The translations under genes and the position numbers were made by a program. A DNA stretch of 64,000 nucleotides from Xanthostigma xanthostigma (taxonomy: Eukaryota > Arthropoda > Insecta > Raphidioptera > Raphidiidae). Of the stretch, positions 1-10,083 are shown one piece after another (within the stretch, counting starts at the first letter, position 1; each line of letters starts with the position of its first letter). The notes beneath the pieces are model-generated. The model made no database searches. It worked only from the letters and a program-made list of their open reading frames with translations, and had not been told where the DNA came from. The DNA lies in NCBI GenBank assembly GCA_963575645.1, contig OY754469.1, forward strand, positions 46,644,753-46,708,752, in the 5' to 3' direction.

Positions 1-464
1 GTTGCCCTCACACACACATCGAAGCCCAAAAATACAGACGCGCATAGTCAAGAGTAAAAACAGCTAACTCTTTCATATAATAGAGAGAATAATATAATAA
101 ATAAGAATGGTGTCCACAGCAGTACCGAGCCATAAAACTTAGGAGAGCTCTTATTATAATCAGAATGACGGTATAATAAATACTAGTATAATATAGAATA
201 GAATATGTGAAAGACAACAAAATTGAATATGTATCACCTACGCAACGTGGAACCCATTGTGGACCCTGTTACGTTACGTCGAGACTACAGTCTCAGTGCT
301 ATAGGAGTGGCCCGGCGTTTTATTAGGGATTAGTAAAACCGTGTATCCAAAAAGGTTTGCATTATTGGAGAATGACTGCCACATTCTGTAGTTCGCTTTA
401 AAAACGTGGTATATTAATTTTTTTTTTATTTCTATTATTATTTTCATACTTTTTAGTTAAAAAA
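1..464. other. AT-rich DNA, nothing recognised
   Basis: No gene, RNA or repeat boundary is recognisable here. The only open frames are short and low in complexity. It ends where the first copy of a dispersed repeat begins. Confidence 0.5.
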
Positions 465-1150
465 ATTGGTTGTCTGTAAAGTCGGTTTACGGACGATAGT
501 TTTACGTGATAACGTATTCCGCTCGAAAATCATATTTAGTAATACATAACCTAAATTTTAGTAGCTGTCAAACTATATTTTTACCGACTAATAATTTGAT
601 CAACCAAAGCAAAATACATATTTTTAAGCAATTATAAAAGACATTTAAAAGAATGTATATATATTATATATTTGTTAACAAACCGTATAATTTATCTGCT
701 GTTATGAAATGCAGATCCATTATCGTGCGTTCAGTTATATTTTGGCTTGGATGAATCGGTAATAATTATATGACACAAAAAATATCCGTGCAAAAACGAA
801 CAAATAACGATGTATTATCTGAAAAATTGCTTTAAAAATTCAATAATTTATGACATTTTTATTATATATCTTGATTTTAAGTCTTAATTTCCACGGTTTA
901 TAAAACAAAGGCCATCTGTCAGATGTCGCTTTCGCTGGAAGAGCCGAAAAAATTGTTGAACGCACACTACTTTTTGACGTTACGCGAGAAGAGTGAAATG
1001 CCTACAAGCCGACGCCGATCGTGCTTCTCTATCGGTTATACTGCGCTCTCGCTTGCACGCACAGAGTCAGGCGGAACGTTACGGCGTTACACTTTTTTGT
1101 GCGTGCCGCTGGTGTTTTCATCAATTTATAAGACGTTATGACGTCAAAAA
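465..1150 (+). repeat. Dispersed repeat family Q, copy 1
   Basis: The left end carries TTGTCTGTAAAGTCGG followed by TACGGACGATAGTTTTACG. The right end carries GTCAGGCGGAACGTTACG and then a segment ending near GACGTTATGACGTCAAAAA. Both ends recur in the same order at 17531-18125 and 46287-46854. ACGTGATAACGT near the left end is the inverse of ACGTTATCACGT at the right end of copy 2, so this may be a DNA-transposon MITE. I cannot assign a superfamily. The short ORFs inside are not conserved in the other copies. Confidence 0.7.
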
Positions 1151-1185
1151 TAAACAAAAATACATCGTAAAAATATAAAATTACT

Positions 1186-1266
1186 ACAAGTCGCATGGGG
1201 ATCGAACCCGCGACCTTTGCGTTATTAGAACGGCGCTCTAACCAACTGACCCATAGCGCCACTTGT
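1186..1266 (-). tRNA. tRNA-Ile(AAU)-like pseudogene or SINE head
   Basis: Read on the minus strand, this has a D-arm-like block (GTCAGTTGGTTAGAGCG), an anticodon loop CTAATAA (anticodon AAU) and a B box GGTCGCGGGTTCGATCCCC. These match the general form of eukaryotic tRNA-Ile. The acceptor and anticodon stems pair poorly, with several mismatches, so it is probably not a working tRNA. It is flanked by inverted ACAAGT/ACTTGT. It may be a tRNA pseudogene or the head of a SINE. Confidence 0.5.
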
Positions 1267-2262
1267 ATAACACGTAAAAATTTTCTTATTACTTTTATTG
1301 TTTTCTTCTTTAATTTAGTAATTTCTTGTATTATCATCTAATTCCTAGTTATGTTAAAAATTTCAAGTCTCTATCTCATCAGGAAGTTAGTTTAAAATCA
1401 ATTACAAAATTCCGCCCGACATACACGAAAAGCAAGTTTATATAAACGTGGTAAAATATGTGTTATGAGCATATTCCGCAGGGTGACATTGCCGTGGTAA
1501 TATGAGCATTTTACATTTTTTTCTCAACAAATTTCGTAGAAAGTAGTCGAGTAATTGGTATATTTTACTTCTTTGATCGGAATTTGTCATTTCATTTCTT
1601 CTGTTTTAAACATTTTATTGTTTTTATTATATTTTAAAAATTCAAGTTCAAGTTTTATGTACATAATCGTGTCGAAGTGTCACTCATCGGTATCGAATAT
1701 TTTATGTATTTTGAATTAGTCAAGTACTTCTTTAATTTATTATTCCTTTTCAAGTGTACTCTTTTACATAACATTTCCTAACATGAGTGATTCTCTTTAT
1801 ATTGTTTACTCTACTGACCTACGCATAATTATTCTATGTAGACCTGGCATTGTACAATCTTAAATAACTATTAAACATGTCAGATAGGACTGAATCGTGG
1901 CAAGCTTTACTTACCATATAAAATGTCGTTTTTTTTAAATCAACTCTTAAACTGATTAAAATTTCGAAATTGGTTGACTTAGGAACACCAAATTTACTTC
2001 AGGATTCTATGTTAAAATCTAAGAGATCCAATGGGCTGGAAACCTTCATAAAAAATACACTGAATCTCTGAAATTGCTTATATGCTAAAAACGTGAAACT
2101 CGGAAAAAAATACTCATCTTAAAAGATATATTTACATGTTCGACGGCCTTTTGATTAAACTTCCCGAACTGGGGGGGGGGGGGGGGGGGTCAATGTATCA
2201 TCTATACCACGCGGACGAAGTCGTGGACAAACGAAAAATAACTTAAATACCTACTGAAGTTA
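1267..2262. other. AT-rich spacer with a poly-G run
   Basis: No coding sequence is recognised. A pure run of about 20 G lies near 2170-2190, an unusual homopolymer in an AT-rich genome and a likely place for assembly length error. Confidence 0.5.
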
Positions 2263-2857
2263 CTAGTGTGACCTGTGCGAATTATTCGCACTAAATAAGT
2301 ATAATAATTATCACTTTACAAAATTATTTTTTAAATATGATTGCAGGTATTCAATTCGTTTCTAATTTTGCACACTGCTTATAACGTTCTTCTTTTTGTT
2401 GTATTACAATATGAAGCTCAGATGACAGATCGAAGAAATATTTTACTAAAATTGTCATATAGAGGCGCAAGTAGCAAAAACGTTGAACTAAGCCGTCAGA
2501 TGGCATCATGCAGCATTGCTGTGACGTTGTTCAGCGTTGCTCGCTGTTTCAAAATTAAAGCCGTCAGATGGCAGTATGCAGTATTGTGTCTGTTGTATTA
2601 CAATATGAAGGTCAGATGACAGATCGAAGTGTTGACGTTGTTTCAAAATTAAAGCCGTCAGATGGCAGACGTTGTTCAGCGTTGCTGTATTTTAATTAAT
2701 TTACAAAAACAAAAGCAATAATAAATTTTTTAGTTGTCGATGTCAGTAGAGCAAGCAATTATCTGTAAAATGATATATAATTTATGTGGAGAAATTGTGA
2801 GGTTTTTTCTAAAAAGGGAGGCAAACATCTTTAATCTTAGCATATTAATATATATGA
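2263..2857 (-). mobile_element. Non-autonomous Helitron family H1, copy 1
   Basis: On the minus strand it begins TCATATATATTAATATG and ends with the perfect palindrome GTGCGAATAATTCGCAC, ten bases, then CTAG. It is flanked by A on the 5' side and T on the 3' side. That is the Helitron signature: 5' TC, subterminal hairpin, 3' CTRR and A^T insertion without duplication. Inside are tandem short blocks containing GCCGTCAGATGGCA. The 92-codon ORF across it is repeat sequence, not a gene. Copies 2 and 3 are at 3567 and 21931. Confidence 0.8.
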
Positions 2858-3566
2858 TTTTTGGTTCAATGAGACATAATATATTGTTCGAAAGCTGCCA
2901 TTAAAAAACTAAATTCGTGTAGCTGTTGAGTCGGAGATTATGTAATATATTACCCTGAGGACAGGCATCAATTTGTGATCCTCGACGTGACGTAAGTTAT
3001 AAGAGAACCATTTACGTATTACATGGACCCTGGCTGTTCATTAAACATTATTATAATGTATTATTATTTGGTATAAAAGCATCACATTATGTGTGTTATG
3101 CCTGTGTAGTTTACCCTTGTATAACAGAATGCGACGATAAAATCTCTTAACTGTCTTTTTATGAGGTGACCACTAATGGGCTAAGTACATCGTTAAGTAT
3201 ACAGGCATACATGCCGTCTTAATAAAACTACTGCAAGAGTATAGACATCACTAGGCAGGGTTAAAGCCGACATTGTCGGGATACTGTTGTTTATAACGCG
3301 AATGCCATGCGATTATTTTTTTGTATTAGGTTGCACTTTTATTGAATCCGAATTTCTCACGACCCGATGTCGAGCGACACGGGAAGACATTCGAAGAAAA
3401 GTAAACACCAAGTTTATAATGTAGGTGTCTACATTGGTAAGGGAATCCCGAAGAAACGATGAACGGACGGGTTTTACCGATAAAATGCGGAAGTATACGA
3501 AAAACATCGTATCGTATTTAGATTATATTGATTTATTCCAAGGAACAATGTGCATCTCAATTTCTA
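2858..3566. other. Spacer between inverted Helitrons
   Basis: About 0.7 kb separates two oppositely oriented copies of family H1. The overlapping 64- and 89-codon frames on opposite strands are not supported as genes. Confidence 0.45.
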
Positions 3567-4027
3567 TCATATATATTAATACGCTAAGGTTTAAGATGTT
3601 TGCCTCCCTTTTTAGAAAAAACCACACAATTTCTCCACAAAAATTATATATCATTTTACAGATAATTGCTTGCTCTACTGACATCGACAACTAAAAAATT
3701 TATTATTGCTTTCGTTTTTATAAATTAATTAAACTCTGAACAACGTCTGCCATCTGACGGCGTAACGTTAACACTTCGATCTGTCATCATATTGTAAATA
3801 CTGCATACGGGCAACGCTGAACAACGCTTTTGCTACTTGCGCCTCTATATGACAATTTTAGTAAAATATTTCTTTTACAACAAAAAGAAGAACATTATAA
3901 GCAGTGTGCAAAATTAGAAACGAATTGAATACCTGCAATCATATTTAAAAAAATAATTTTGTAAAGTGATAATTATTATACTTATTTAGTCTTATTTAGT
4001 GCGAATAATTCGCACAGGTCACGCTAG
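3567..4027 (+). mobile_element. Non-autonomous Helitron family H1, copy 2
   Basis: It starts TCATATATATTAATACGC after an A. It ends with hairpin GTGCGAATAATTCGCAC, AGGTCACG and CTAG before a T. It is inverted relative to copy 1 (2263-2857) and shorter, having lost some internal tandem blocks. Confidence 0.8.
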
Positions 4028-4082
4028 TTTTATTAAATTTTCGGTTACATTTTCCAAGAAACATTTATAGACAAGGTTATAC

Positions 4083-4290
4083 CAGAACACGAGCACGCTG
4101 ACCATAAAAGACGGAAGTTCCACACTTACCTGTGAGCAGCCTAGAAGGACACTTCGCCCGCTACCACATCGCCTTTGATAATGTGTATCGCAGTTGTAGA
4201 CGAAACGTCAGGTAGTAATGGACCACGGCATACAAGCCCGGAAACCAAGAATATTTGGATCAACACCGGCCGTGAAAGCCTACACACTTG
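4083..4290 (-). mobile_element. Penelope-like element terminal fragment
   Basis: This 200-bp stretch matches the inverse of 56457-56640, including TGTAGACGAAACGTCAGGTA, CGGCATACAAGCCCGGAAAC and AACACCGGCCGTGAAAGCC. At 56.5 kb the same terminal sequence lies beside a Penelope-type endonuclease remnant, which is why I assign it here. A stem separates a TTGATAATG block from GAAACGTC, resembling the degenerate hammerhead motifs known from Penelope-like terminal repeats. Confidence 0.6.
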
Positions 4291-4798
4291 GTTATATCAG
4301 GTTTATAGCTAGGTTATCCACGGAGAAGATGGGTTGTTGCTCGCTAAAGTGGAGATTTGCGATAATTAAAACCAAAGAAGTTTAGGAGAGAAACCCATAT
4401 CGAGCAACGATATAAAATTATAATATTACATAATCCGAGTCCTTTGAATCGCGAAAATACACATTGTTTTGTCGTTTCTTAATTGCTTACAGTTACTTTA
4501 CGTGTACGAATAATAACTATAGTTAGAGTTGTATAAAACATTGTTGTTTACAAACATCTATCTTGAGACAATGTTATATTCAGTTAAGTAACTCATAAAA
4601 CGTATGACATACACATATATGGAAAATTAATTAGTTGCCCCATAATTGGCCTTTTATTAGCAGTTAAGTAATGATCTCAAAGATAAATGTTTAATTAAAT
4701 TCTTTTAACGTAATGATAATGATATCATACAAAAACGAATCATCATAATTTACAGAAAATCGAATAAATATTAATTGCTCTTTTTTAATAATGTTTAT
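4291..4798. other. AT-rich spacer
   Basis: No gene or element boundary is recognised between the Penelope fragment and the next repeat. Confidence 0.45.
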
Positions 4799-4925
4799 TA
4801 GTGTATTTGCCATAAGGCACTTACACTATTGGCGTCGGTCGGATGGCGGGACCTAGGGGTCGGACCAAAATTTCTCGACGTTTCATAACTTTCTAAGAAG
4901 TTTGGCACCATTTTTGGAAAAGTCT

Positions 4926-4928
<3 letters not shown>

Positions 4929-4998
<70 letters not shown>
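4929..4998. repeat. (TA)n microsatellite, left half
   Basis: About 35 TA units stop exactly at the TC of a Helitron. With the right half at 6194-6262 this was evidently one array before insertion. Confidence 0.9.
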
Positions 4999-5001
<3 letters not shown>

Positions 5002-6192
5002 TACTAATATTATAAATGCGAATGTAAGTTTGTTTGTTACGCTTTCACGCAAAAACTACTTAACCGATCATCATGAAACTTTGCACATACACTCTTGAAG
5101 GTATTAGAAGTAACATAGGATACTTTTTATAAAAAAAAAATAAAAAATTTTTACGAAAATAAATGCAAATGTAAGTTTGTTTGTTACGCTTTCACGCAAA
5201 AACTACTTAACCGATCATCATGAAACTTTGCACATACACTCTTGAAGGTATTAGAAGTAACATAGGATACTTTTTATTAAAAAAAAATAAAAATTTTTTA
5301 CGAAAAATAAGAAAAATATTATAAATGCGAATGTAAGTTTGTTTGTTACGCTTTCACGCAAAAACTACTTAACCGATCATCATGAAACTTTGCACATACA
5401 CTCTTGAAGGTATTAGAAGTAACATAGGATACTTTTTATTAAAAAAAAATAAAAATTTATTACGAAAAATAAGAAAATTGTCAAAATATCGTCAAATTTA
5501 GCTACTTCAACGCCATCTAGCATCATAGTAATGAAGTTTCAACCCTGAATACTGTAATACCAACCCACTGTATTACCGACGGTGACGACAATATCTAATT
5601 CAATTGAATATAGTTTCAACTGTTTCTAATTTTTCTATATTTATTGTTATTTTCTTCTGTCGTTACATGCAGTATAATACTATTCACATTTTTGAGGTTA
5701 TCCGTAATTTTTGTGGTTAGCTGTCACTTTATTATTTTAGACTTACTTCCCTACTAAACTAATCCCTTTATAAATGCGAATGTAAGTTTGTTTGTTACGC
5801 TTTCACTTAACCGATCATCATGAAACTTTGCACATACACTCTTGAAGGTATTAGAAGTAACATAGGATACTTTTTATTAAAAAAAAATAAAAATTTTTTA
5901 CGAAAAATAAGAAAATTGTTATATTATCATACTAATATTATAAATGCGAATGTAAGTTTGTTTGTTACGCTTTCACGCAAAAACTACTTAACCGATCATC
6001 ATGAAACTGTGCACATACACTCTTGAAGGTATTAGAAGTAACATAGGATACTTTTTATTAAAAAAAAATAAAAATTTTTTACGAAAAATAAGAAAATTTT
6101 TTGTCAAAATATGTGCAATACCTCAACCCCTGATATGCATGTCAAAAGTCGATTTCTATCTCAATCGCGGGCGTAGCCGCGGGTAGCGGCTA

Positions 6193-6193
<1 letters not shown>
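4999..6193 (+). mobile_element. Helitron with five head modules inside a TA array
   Basis: The 5' end is TCATACTAATATTATAAATG after an A. The 3' end is a GC-rich hairpin (GCGGGCGTAGCCGCGGG), TAGCGG and CTAG before a T. A head module of roughly 165 bp (ATAAATGCGAATGTAAGTTTG onward, including ACCGATCATCATGAAACTTT) starts at 5012, 5159, 5321, 5770 and 5940. The complete 5' terminus recurs at 5927, so 5927-6193 alone would be a 267-bp Helitron. The 61- and 68-codon ORFs here are repeat modules. Confidence 0.8.
5927..6193 (+). mobile_element. Minimal inner Helitron unit
   Basis: A second copy of the full 5' terminus (TCATACTAATATTATAAATG) at 5927 shares the 3' terminus at 6193 with the larger element. 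This suggests either one Helitron nested in another or a rolling-circle product that kept several 5' ends. Confidence 0.6.

Positions 6194-6262
<69 letters not shown>
6194..6262. repeat. (TA)n microsatellite, right half
   Basis: The TA array resumes directly after the Helitron's CTAG and passes into TGTGTGTTAGCACGATAAC of repeat family R. Confidence 0.9.
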
Positions 6263-6268
<6 letters not shown>

Positions 6269-6788
6269 TAGCACGATAACTCTCGACAGACTTAATCGAT
6301 TTAAACGAAATTTAGGCCACATGTTGGAATCCATCACCGCACGAAGCCTATTTAAAATGGGCCCAATCGGGCCACGTTAAGGGTGGTATTTAGGGGTTAA
6401 AAAAATTTTTCGGGCCCAAAAATACCGAAAAAATTTTCGGAATCGTTTCAAATTTGAAATTTAACCCTTTAGTAATTATTAAAATATGCTGCTAAAATTA
6501 AAAAAAAATCGGCCCGACAGGACCGGACTTATAAATTTTATGAAAACACAAGTTTACTGATATAGATTTACATACTGAAGGGTGTATATAATTTGGTACA
6601 GATGTTGAATTGATATGTAGTATTGAAATTAAGTAAAAAATGTTGTTTCAAGGGGTGTATTAAGGGGTAAATTTTTTTATTTTGTCTTAAAACAAAGTTA
6701 AGTTCATATAATAGAGCCACACTGCCTATAAAAGCAAATACACTATATTGTCGGCAGGGTTTGGCACTGCGACCCAGAGTTTTTTTTT

Positions 6789-7260
6789 AGTGTATTTGCC
6801 ATAAGGCATTTACACTCTGGGCGTCAGTCGGATGGTATTTCTCGACGTTTCATAGCCTCCTAAACACTTTGGCACTATTTTTTGGAAATGTTTATATATA
6901 TTAGCACGATAACTCTCGACAGCCTTAATCGATTTAAACGAAATTTGGTCTACATATTGGAATCCACCACCGCACGAAGCTTATTTAAAATGGGCCCAAT
7001 CGGGTCACTTTAAGGGTAGGTTGTAGGGGTTGAAAAATTTTTTGGGCTCAAAAATACCGAAAAAATTATCAGAATCGTTTCAAATTTGAAACTTAAGCCT
7101 TTAGTAATTTTTAAATGTGCTGCTAAAGACAGGACCGGACTGAAAACACTAGTTTACTAATATGGATTTACATACTGAAGGGTGTATATAATTTGGTACA
7201 GATGTCGAATTGATATGTAGTATTGAAATGAAGTAGAAAAATGTTGTTTTACGGGGTGTA
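6789..7260 (+). repeat. Dispersed repeat family R, copy 2
   Basis: It repeats the order of copy 1 without the TA array and Helitron: GTGTATTTGCCATAAGGCA, TTCTCGACGTTTCATA, TTAGCACGATAACTCTCGAC, AATGGGCCCAATCGGG and TACATACTGAAGGGTGTATA. A further inverse fragment lies at 45000-45080. Confidence 0.65.
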
Positions 7261-7827
7261 TGTTTGGCATTTAATTTTATGTAAACACTTTGATAGTTAC
7301 AAAGTTAATTTGACTTTTAAATTCGCATTCTTACGTTCAAATTTCCGAAACATATTGTGGGTTTACAAGCCGCAGTAATCATCTGTTCATAAATTTAAGA
7401 ATTTTAAAACGACCGTTAAAATATTAAAGGCATTTAAAAGACGTAAAATAAAATGTATGTTTATGAATAATTCTCAAGTATAATGCCTTTAATATCATGA
7501 ATCAGCGGAGTACTTTGCGGCTTTTTACACTGAGATACATTTTTATGTTAAAAGGTTTACCTACTCTCTTTAAAACACAATATAAAATTTAAAAAATGCA
7601 TTAGACTTACAAAAATTCCTATTCCTCTTTCGTCATCAATTTACACCTAAAATTTAGGTACTAAGAAGAAATGTAACATTAAAAAATGCGTGTCCATTTT
7701 ACTTGACTTTTTGACTTGTATTTGACAATTTTATGGTGGTACTAATACAAATAAACATTATAATTATTATTATATGTAACGCGTAGTTTTGAACATACGT
7801 GACTTAGATTTTTGAATAACAAACGTA
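7261..7827. other. AT-rich spacer
   Basis: Nothing recognisable precedes the palindromic element. The 66-codon minus-strand frame near 7742-7942 overlaps repeat DNA and has no supporting features. Confidence 0.4.
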
Positions 7828-7948
7828 TAGTCCGGTTAAAATAGACAAAAAAAGAGTGGTTTACAATTATAATTAGCATAGAGCTGAAAATTGGGACAAG
7901 TCTTAGATACACTATTACAAATGAAATATCAAATGTCCCCACCGATCC

Positions 7949-7952
7949 TGCA
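7949..7952. repeat. Errantivirus target site duplication, left
   Basis: TGCA here and at 14713-14716 flank the provirus. A 4-bp alternating pyrimidine-purine duplication is typical for errantivirus integration. Confidence 0.85.
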
Positions 7953-8286
7953 AGTTATATGTGTCAGGATATGTAACTATATATGTATATGATATGTGGT
8001 ACATGACAGATCGCACTTTTAACATATATTATAATCTCAGAATATCCGGTGATAAGAAAACCGATTAGCTCTGATGAGTATGAATAAAACAAAAGACAGA
8101 CATTCAGGTAATAAACGACTTCGGATCAACAACTAAACTGGGGAGCGCATATCTCCATTTTGGTTAATTAATATTAAGTTTTTTGTAAGACAAATGTAAT
8201 AATAAATAAATAGAACATTAATAAATAAGTAATAAAATTAATAAATTATATTTTTTTTAAACAACGTTTTGACCACGAGCAAAACT
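7953..8286 (+). repeat. Errantivirus 5' LTR
   Basis: It is 334 bp, starting AGTTATATGTGTCAGG and ending ACGAGCAAAACT. By eye it matches the 3' LTR base for base. Several AATAAA motifs occur in its second half and could serve polyadenylation. I could not place the transcription start. Confidence 0.95.
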
Positions 8287-8303
8287 GGCGCAGTCGGTAG
8301 GAT
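8286..8303 (+). promoter_or_regulatory. Primer binding site for tRNA-Ser
   Basis: TGGCGCAGTCGGTAGGAT is the complement of the 3' end of a tRNA-Ser (CCTACCGACTGCG plus CCA). Its first T is the last base of the LTR, an overlap seen in other errantiviruses. It primes minus-strand DNA synthesis. Confidence 0.9.
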
Positions 8304-8714
8304 TGGCAAAGTGCATTGTAAAAGAACGTAAATCTAAATACAATAACCGGGTAAACTACTAGTTATCAGTGAAAATGGTGCTAGCAGTTGTAAATCTGTG
8401 TTAGAACGCATATCCGACACAGACCCTTGCCAATCAAAAGAAACTACAAATAAACCGAAAAATAAATAACATAATATATTAAACGAAATCAATTTAAAAA
8501 ATAAATAAATACATAATTGTGTAAACCAATATTTTTACAAATTAAAATTAAGTGAAGAAAAAATTAGAGCCATATTGCTCCGAAGGCCGGTAAGCCCTTC
8601 ACAACGTATCCAAGTAAAGAAGAGGAACACCTTTCAATCCAACAACAACAACAACAACGACGTCAACCAAACACATCTTTGCTGAATATCTACACATCTA
8701 CACAAATCGACGTT

Positions 8715-8746
8715 ATGAAATATTTACTGTTCATCTTAATGTAAGT
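8715..8746 (+). promoter_or_regulatory. Leader mini-ORF with splice donor, probable env leader exon
   Basis: An ATG at 8715 opens nine codons, mostly hydrophobic, before a stop at 8742. A strong donor-like GTAAGT lies at 8741-8746, before the gag start at 8806. Errantivirus envelope proteins are made from spliced RNA. A short hydrophobic start followed by a donor fits a leader exon supplying the first residues of the Env signal peptide. The matching acceptor is not identifiable and may lie in the deleted part. Confidence 0.5.
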
Positions 8747-8805
8747 TTATATTAAGTATAATAATTATAAAAAAAAGGCTAGATTTTTCGACCTGTAACT
8801 TTTTG

Positions 8806-10083
8806 ATGTCACAAGGTTCTGAATTTAACTTCAGAGATATATTAGCTGCATTAGTTGAAATAGAAGTCGAAACATCTAACAATAATAATTCTCAAATCGA
8901 AATCATGTCGACACCAGCTTTGGACCGTCATGCTTTTGATTTTGTGCCAGAATTCGATGGTACGAATCCAGATGAGCTTAATAGTTTCCTAGATAGTATT
9001 AAAATAATAGTCAATAGGTTTGCTGTAACTGGTGAAAATTTAAGTCCTGACAGTATATATCAAAATCATGTTTTATTGAATGGCATAAAAGCAAAACTAA
9101 AAGGGAAAGCGAAAGATTGTATTACTGCAAATTTATGTACAGATTGGAACAGTATCAAAGATATATTAACACGTACTTTCGCAGACTCTAGAGACGAATT
9201 TGAACTTATATACCAACTAATTAATCTTAGACCTAAGCCTAATCAACCCTATATGCAATTTTATGATGATACACACAAACTTGTAACACTATATATATCA
9301 AAACTAACAGGTAATAGAACAGAAAAAGAAGTAAAGAAAGAGTTAGCCCATACATTTGCAATTAAAAATCTCTGCAAATATTCATTCGAACCCATTGGAA
9401 CTATGCTTAGAACTATAAATCCAAAAGATTTGATAGAAATTAGACAAGTCATAGATAATGAAACTAAAAATATTGGATTTTACCCAAGGCAAGGACAAAA
9501 ACAGAATACTTATCCAACATTTACTAAAACAACAAATACACTTAGTAATAATGTACAAAAACCTTTTAACAATCAAAACAAAAACAATAACGTATGGCAT
9601 AATTTATCACCAAATCCGTTTGCTAATTTACAACCACGTCACGTGCCTCAAAGATTTCCAACGGCAAATCAAGTTTTCGGTCAAAATAATCGTCCTCAAC
9701 AGACAAATGTGTTTAAACCAAACACGACACAAAGACCTAATTTACCTCAACCAACCCCTATGTCAATCGGTTATTCCAATACACGAATCGTAAGACCAAA
9801 TAATCAACAACAGTATACACCAAATCGAAACAATTTCTTTAAATCAACTGGACCACCTCAGTTTATTTCTGAAGAACTCAGAAATATTGAGAGTATCGAC
9901 CCTAATAATTACGAATTAAACTATAACGAGAGCGAACATAATAATTATACTCCACCTGAAACCCGTTCATTTAATGAACCCGAAATTAATTATGAAACTG
10001 AAAATTTTCATATAGAAGCCTCGGAAGTCAATCTTGTAACTCCAGAACAGAATCCAGATCTTTCAACAGATCTGAATATGTAA
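8806..10083 (+). CDS. gag: Errantivirus Gag polyprotein
   Basis: This is the structural precursor that packages retroviral RNA into particles. It has 425 codons from the ATG at 8806; a TTG three bases upstream is not needed. Residues about 40-200 look like a capsid-type helical region, with a stretch beginning PEFDGTNPDEL that resembles Gag of Ty3/Gypsy elements. From about 225 to 370 it is rich in Asn, Gln, Pro and Arg. No CCHC zinc knuckle is visible, as is common for errantivirus Gag. The C-terminus is acidic. It overlaps pol by 82 bases and is read one frame ahead of it. The frame is intact, fitting a young insertion. Confidence 0.9.
   Translation: MSQGSEFNFRDILAALVEIEVETSNNNNSQIEIMSTPALDRHAFDFVPEFDGTNPDELNSFLDSIKIIVNRFAVTGENLSPDSIYQNHVLLNGIKAKLKGKAKDCITANLCTDWNSIKDILTRTFADSRDEFELIYQLINLRPKPNQPYMQFYDDTHKLVTLYISKLTGNRTEKEVKKELAHTFAIKNLCKYSFEPIGTMLRTINPKDLIEIRQVIDNETKNIGFYPRQGQKQNTYPTFTKTTNTLSNNVQKPFNNQNKNNNVWHNLSPNPFANLQPRHVPQRFPTANQVFGQNNRPQQTNVFKPNTTQRPNLPQPTPMSIGYSNTRIVRPNNQQQYTPNRNNFFKSTGPPQFISEELRNIESIDPNNYELNYNESEHNNYTPPETRSFNEPEINYETENFHIEASEVNLVTPEQNPDLSTDLNM
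10002..10008 (+). promoter_or_regulatory. Candidate -1 frameshift heptamer
   Basis: A_AAT_TTT in the gag frame fits the X_XXY_YYZ slippery pattern. It lies directly after the stop codon (9999-10001) that closes the pol frame upstream, so a slip here enters pol at its first open codon. It is the only convincing heptamer I see in the 82-base overlap. I did not establish a downstream stem or pseudoknot. Confidence 0.6.

Larger units (their letters stand above)
4799..6746 (+). repeat. Dispersed repeat family R, copy 1 (split)
   Basis: The left end AGTGTATTTGCCATAAGGCA and right end GCAAATACACT form a short terminal inverted repeat. Both flanks of the inserted material match copy 2 (6789-7260), including TAGCACGATAACTCTCGACA and AATGGGCCCAATCGGG. 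The copy is interrupted by a TA microsatellite, and that microsatellite by a Helitron (4999-6193). A downstream piece, ATTGTCGGCAGGGTTTGGCA, recurs near 27880. Confidence 0.6.

Noticed and set aside
2171..2190. Poly-G run as a G-quadruplex element
   Set aside because: A single homopolymer run without context, more likely a microsatellite or assembly length problem.
2341..2619. 92-codon ORF similar to one at 22179-22433
   Set aside because: Both lie inside copies of Helitron family H1. Similarity reflects the repeat, and the third copy does not keep the frame.
5820..6186. Two near-identical small proteins
   Set aside because: They are translations of Helitron head modules and change with module length.
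9261..9793. Open frames on both strands inside gag
   Set aside because: They are out-of-frame or antisense shadows of gag, with AT-driven composition and no domains.
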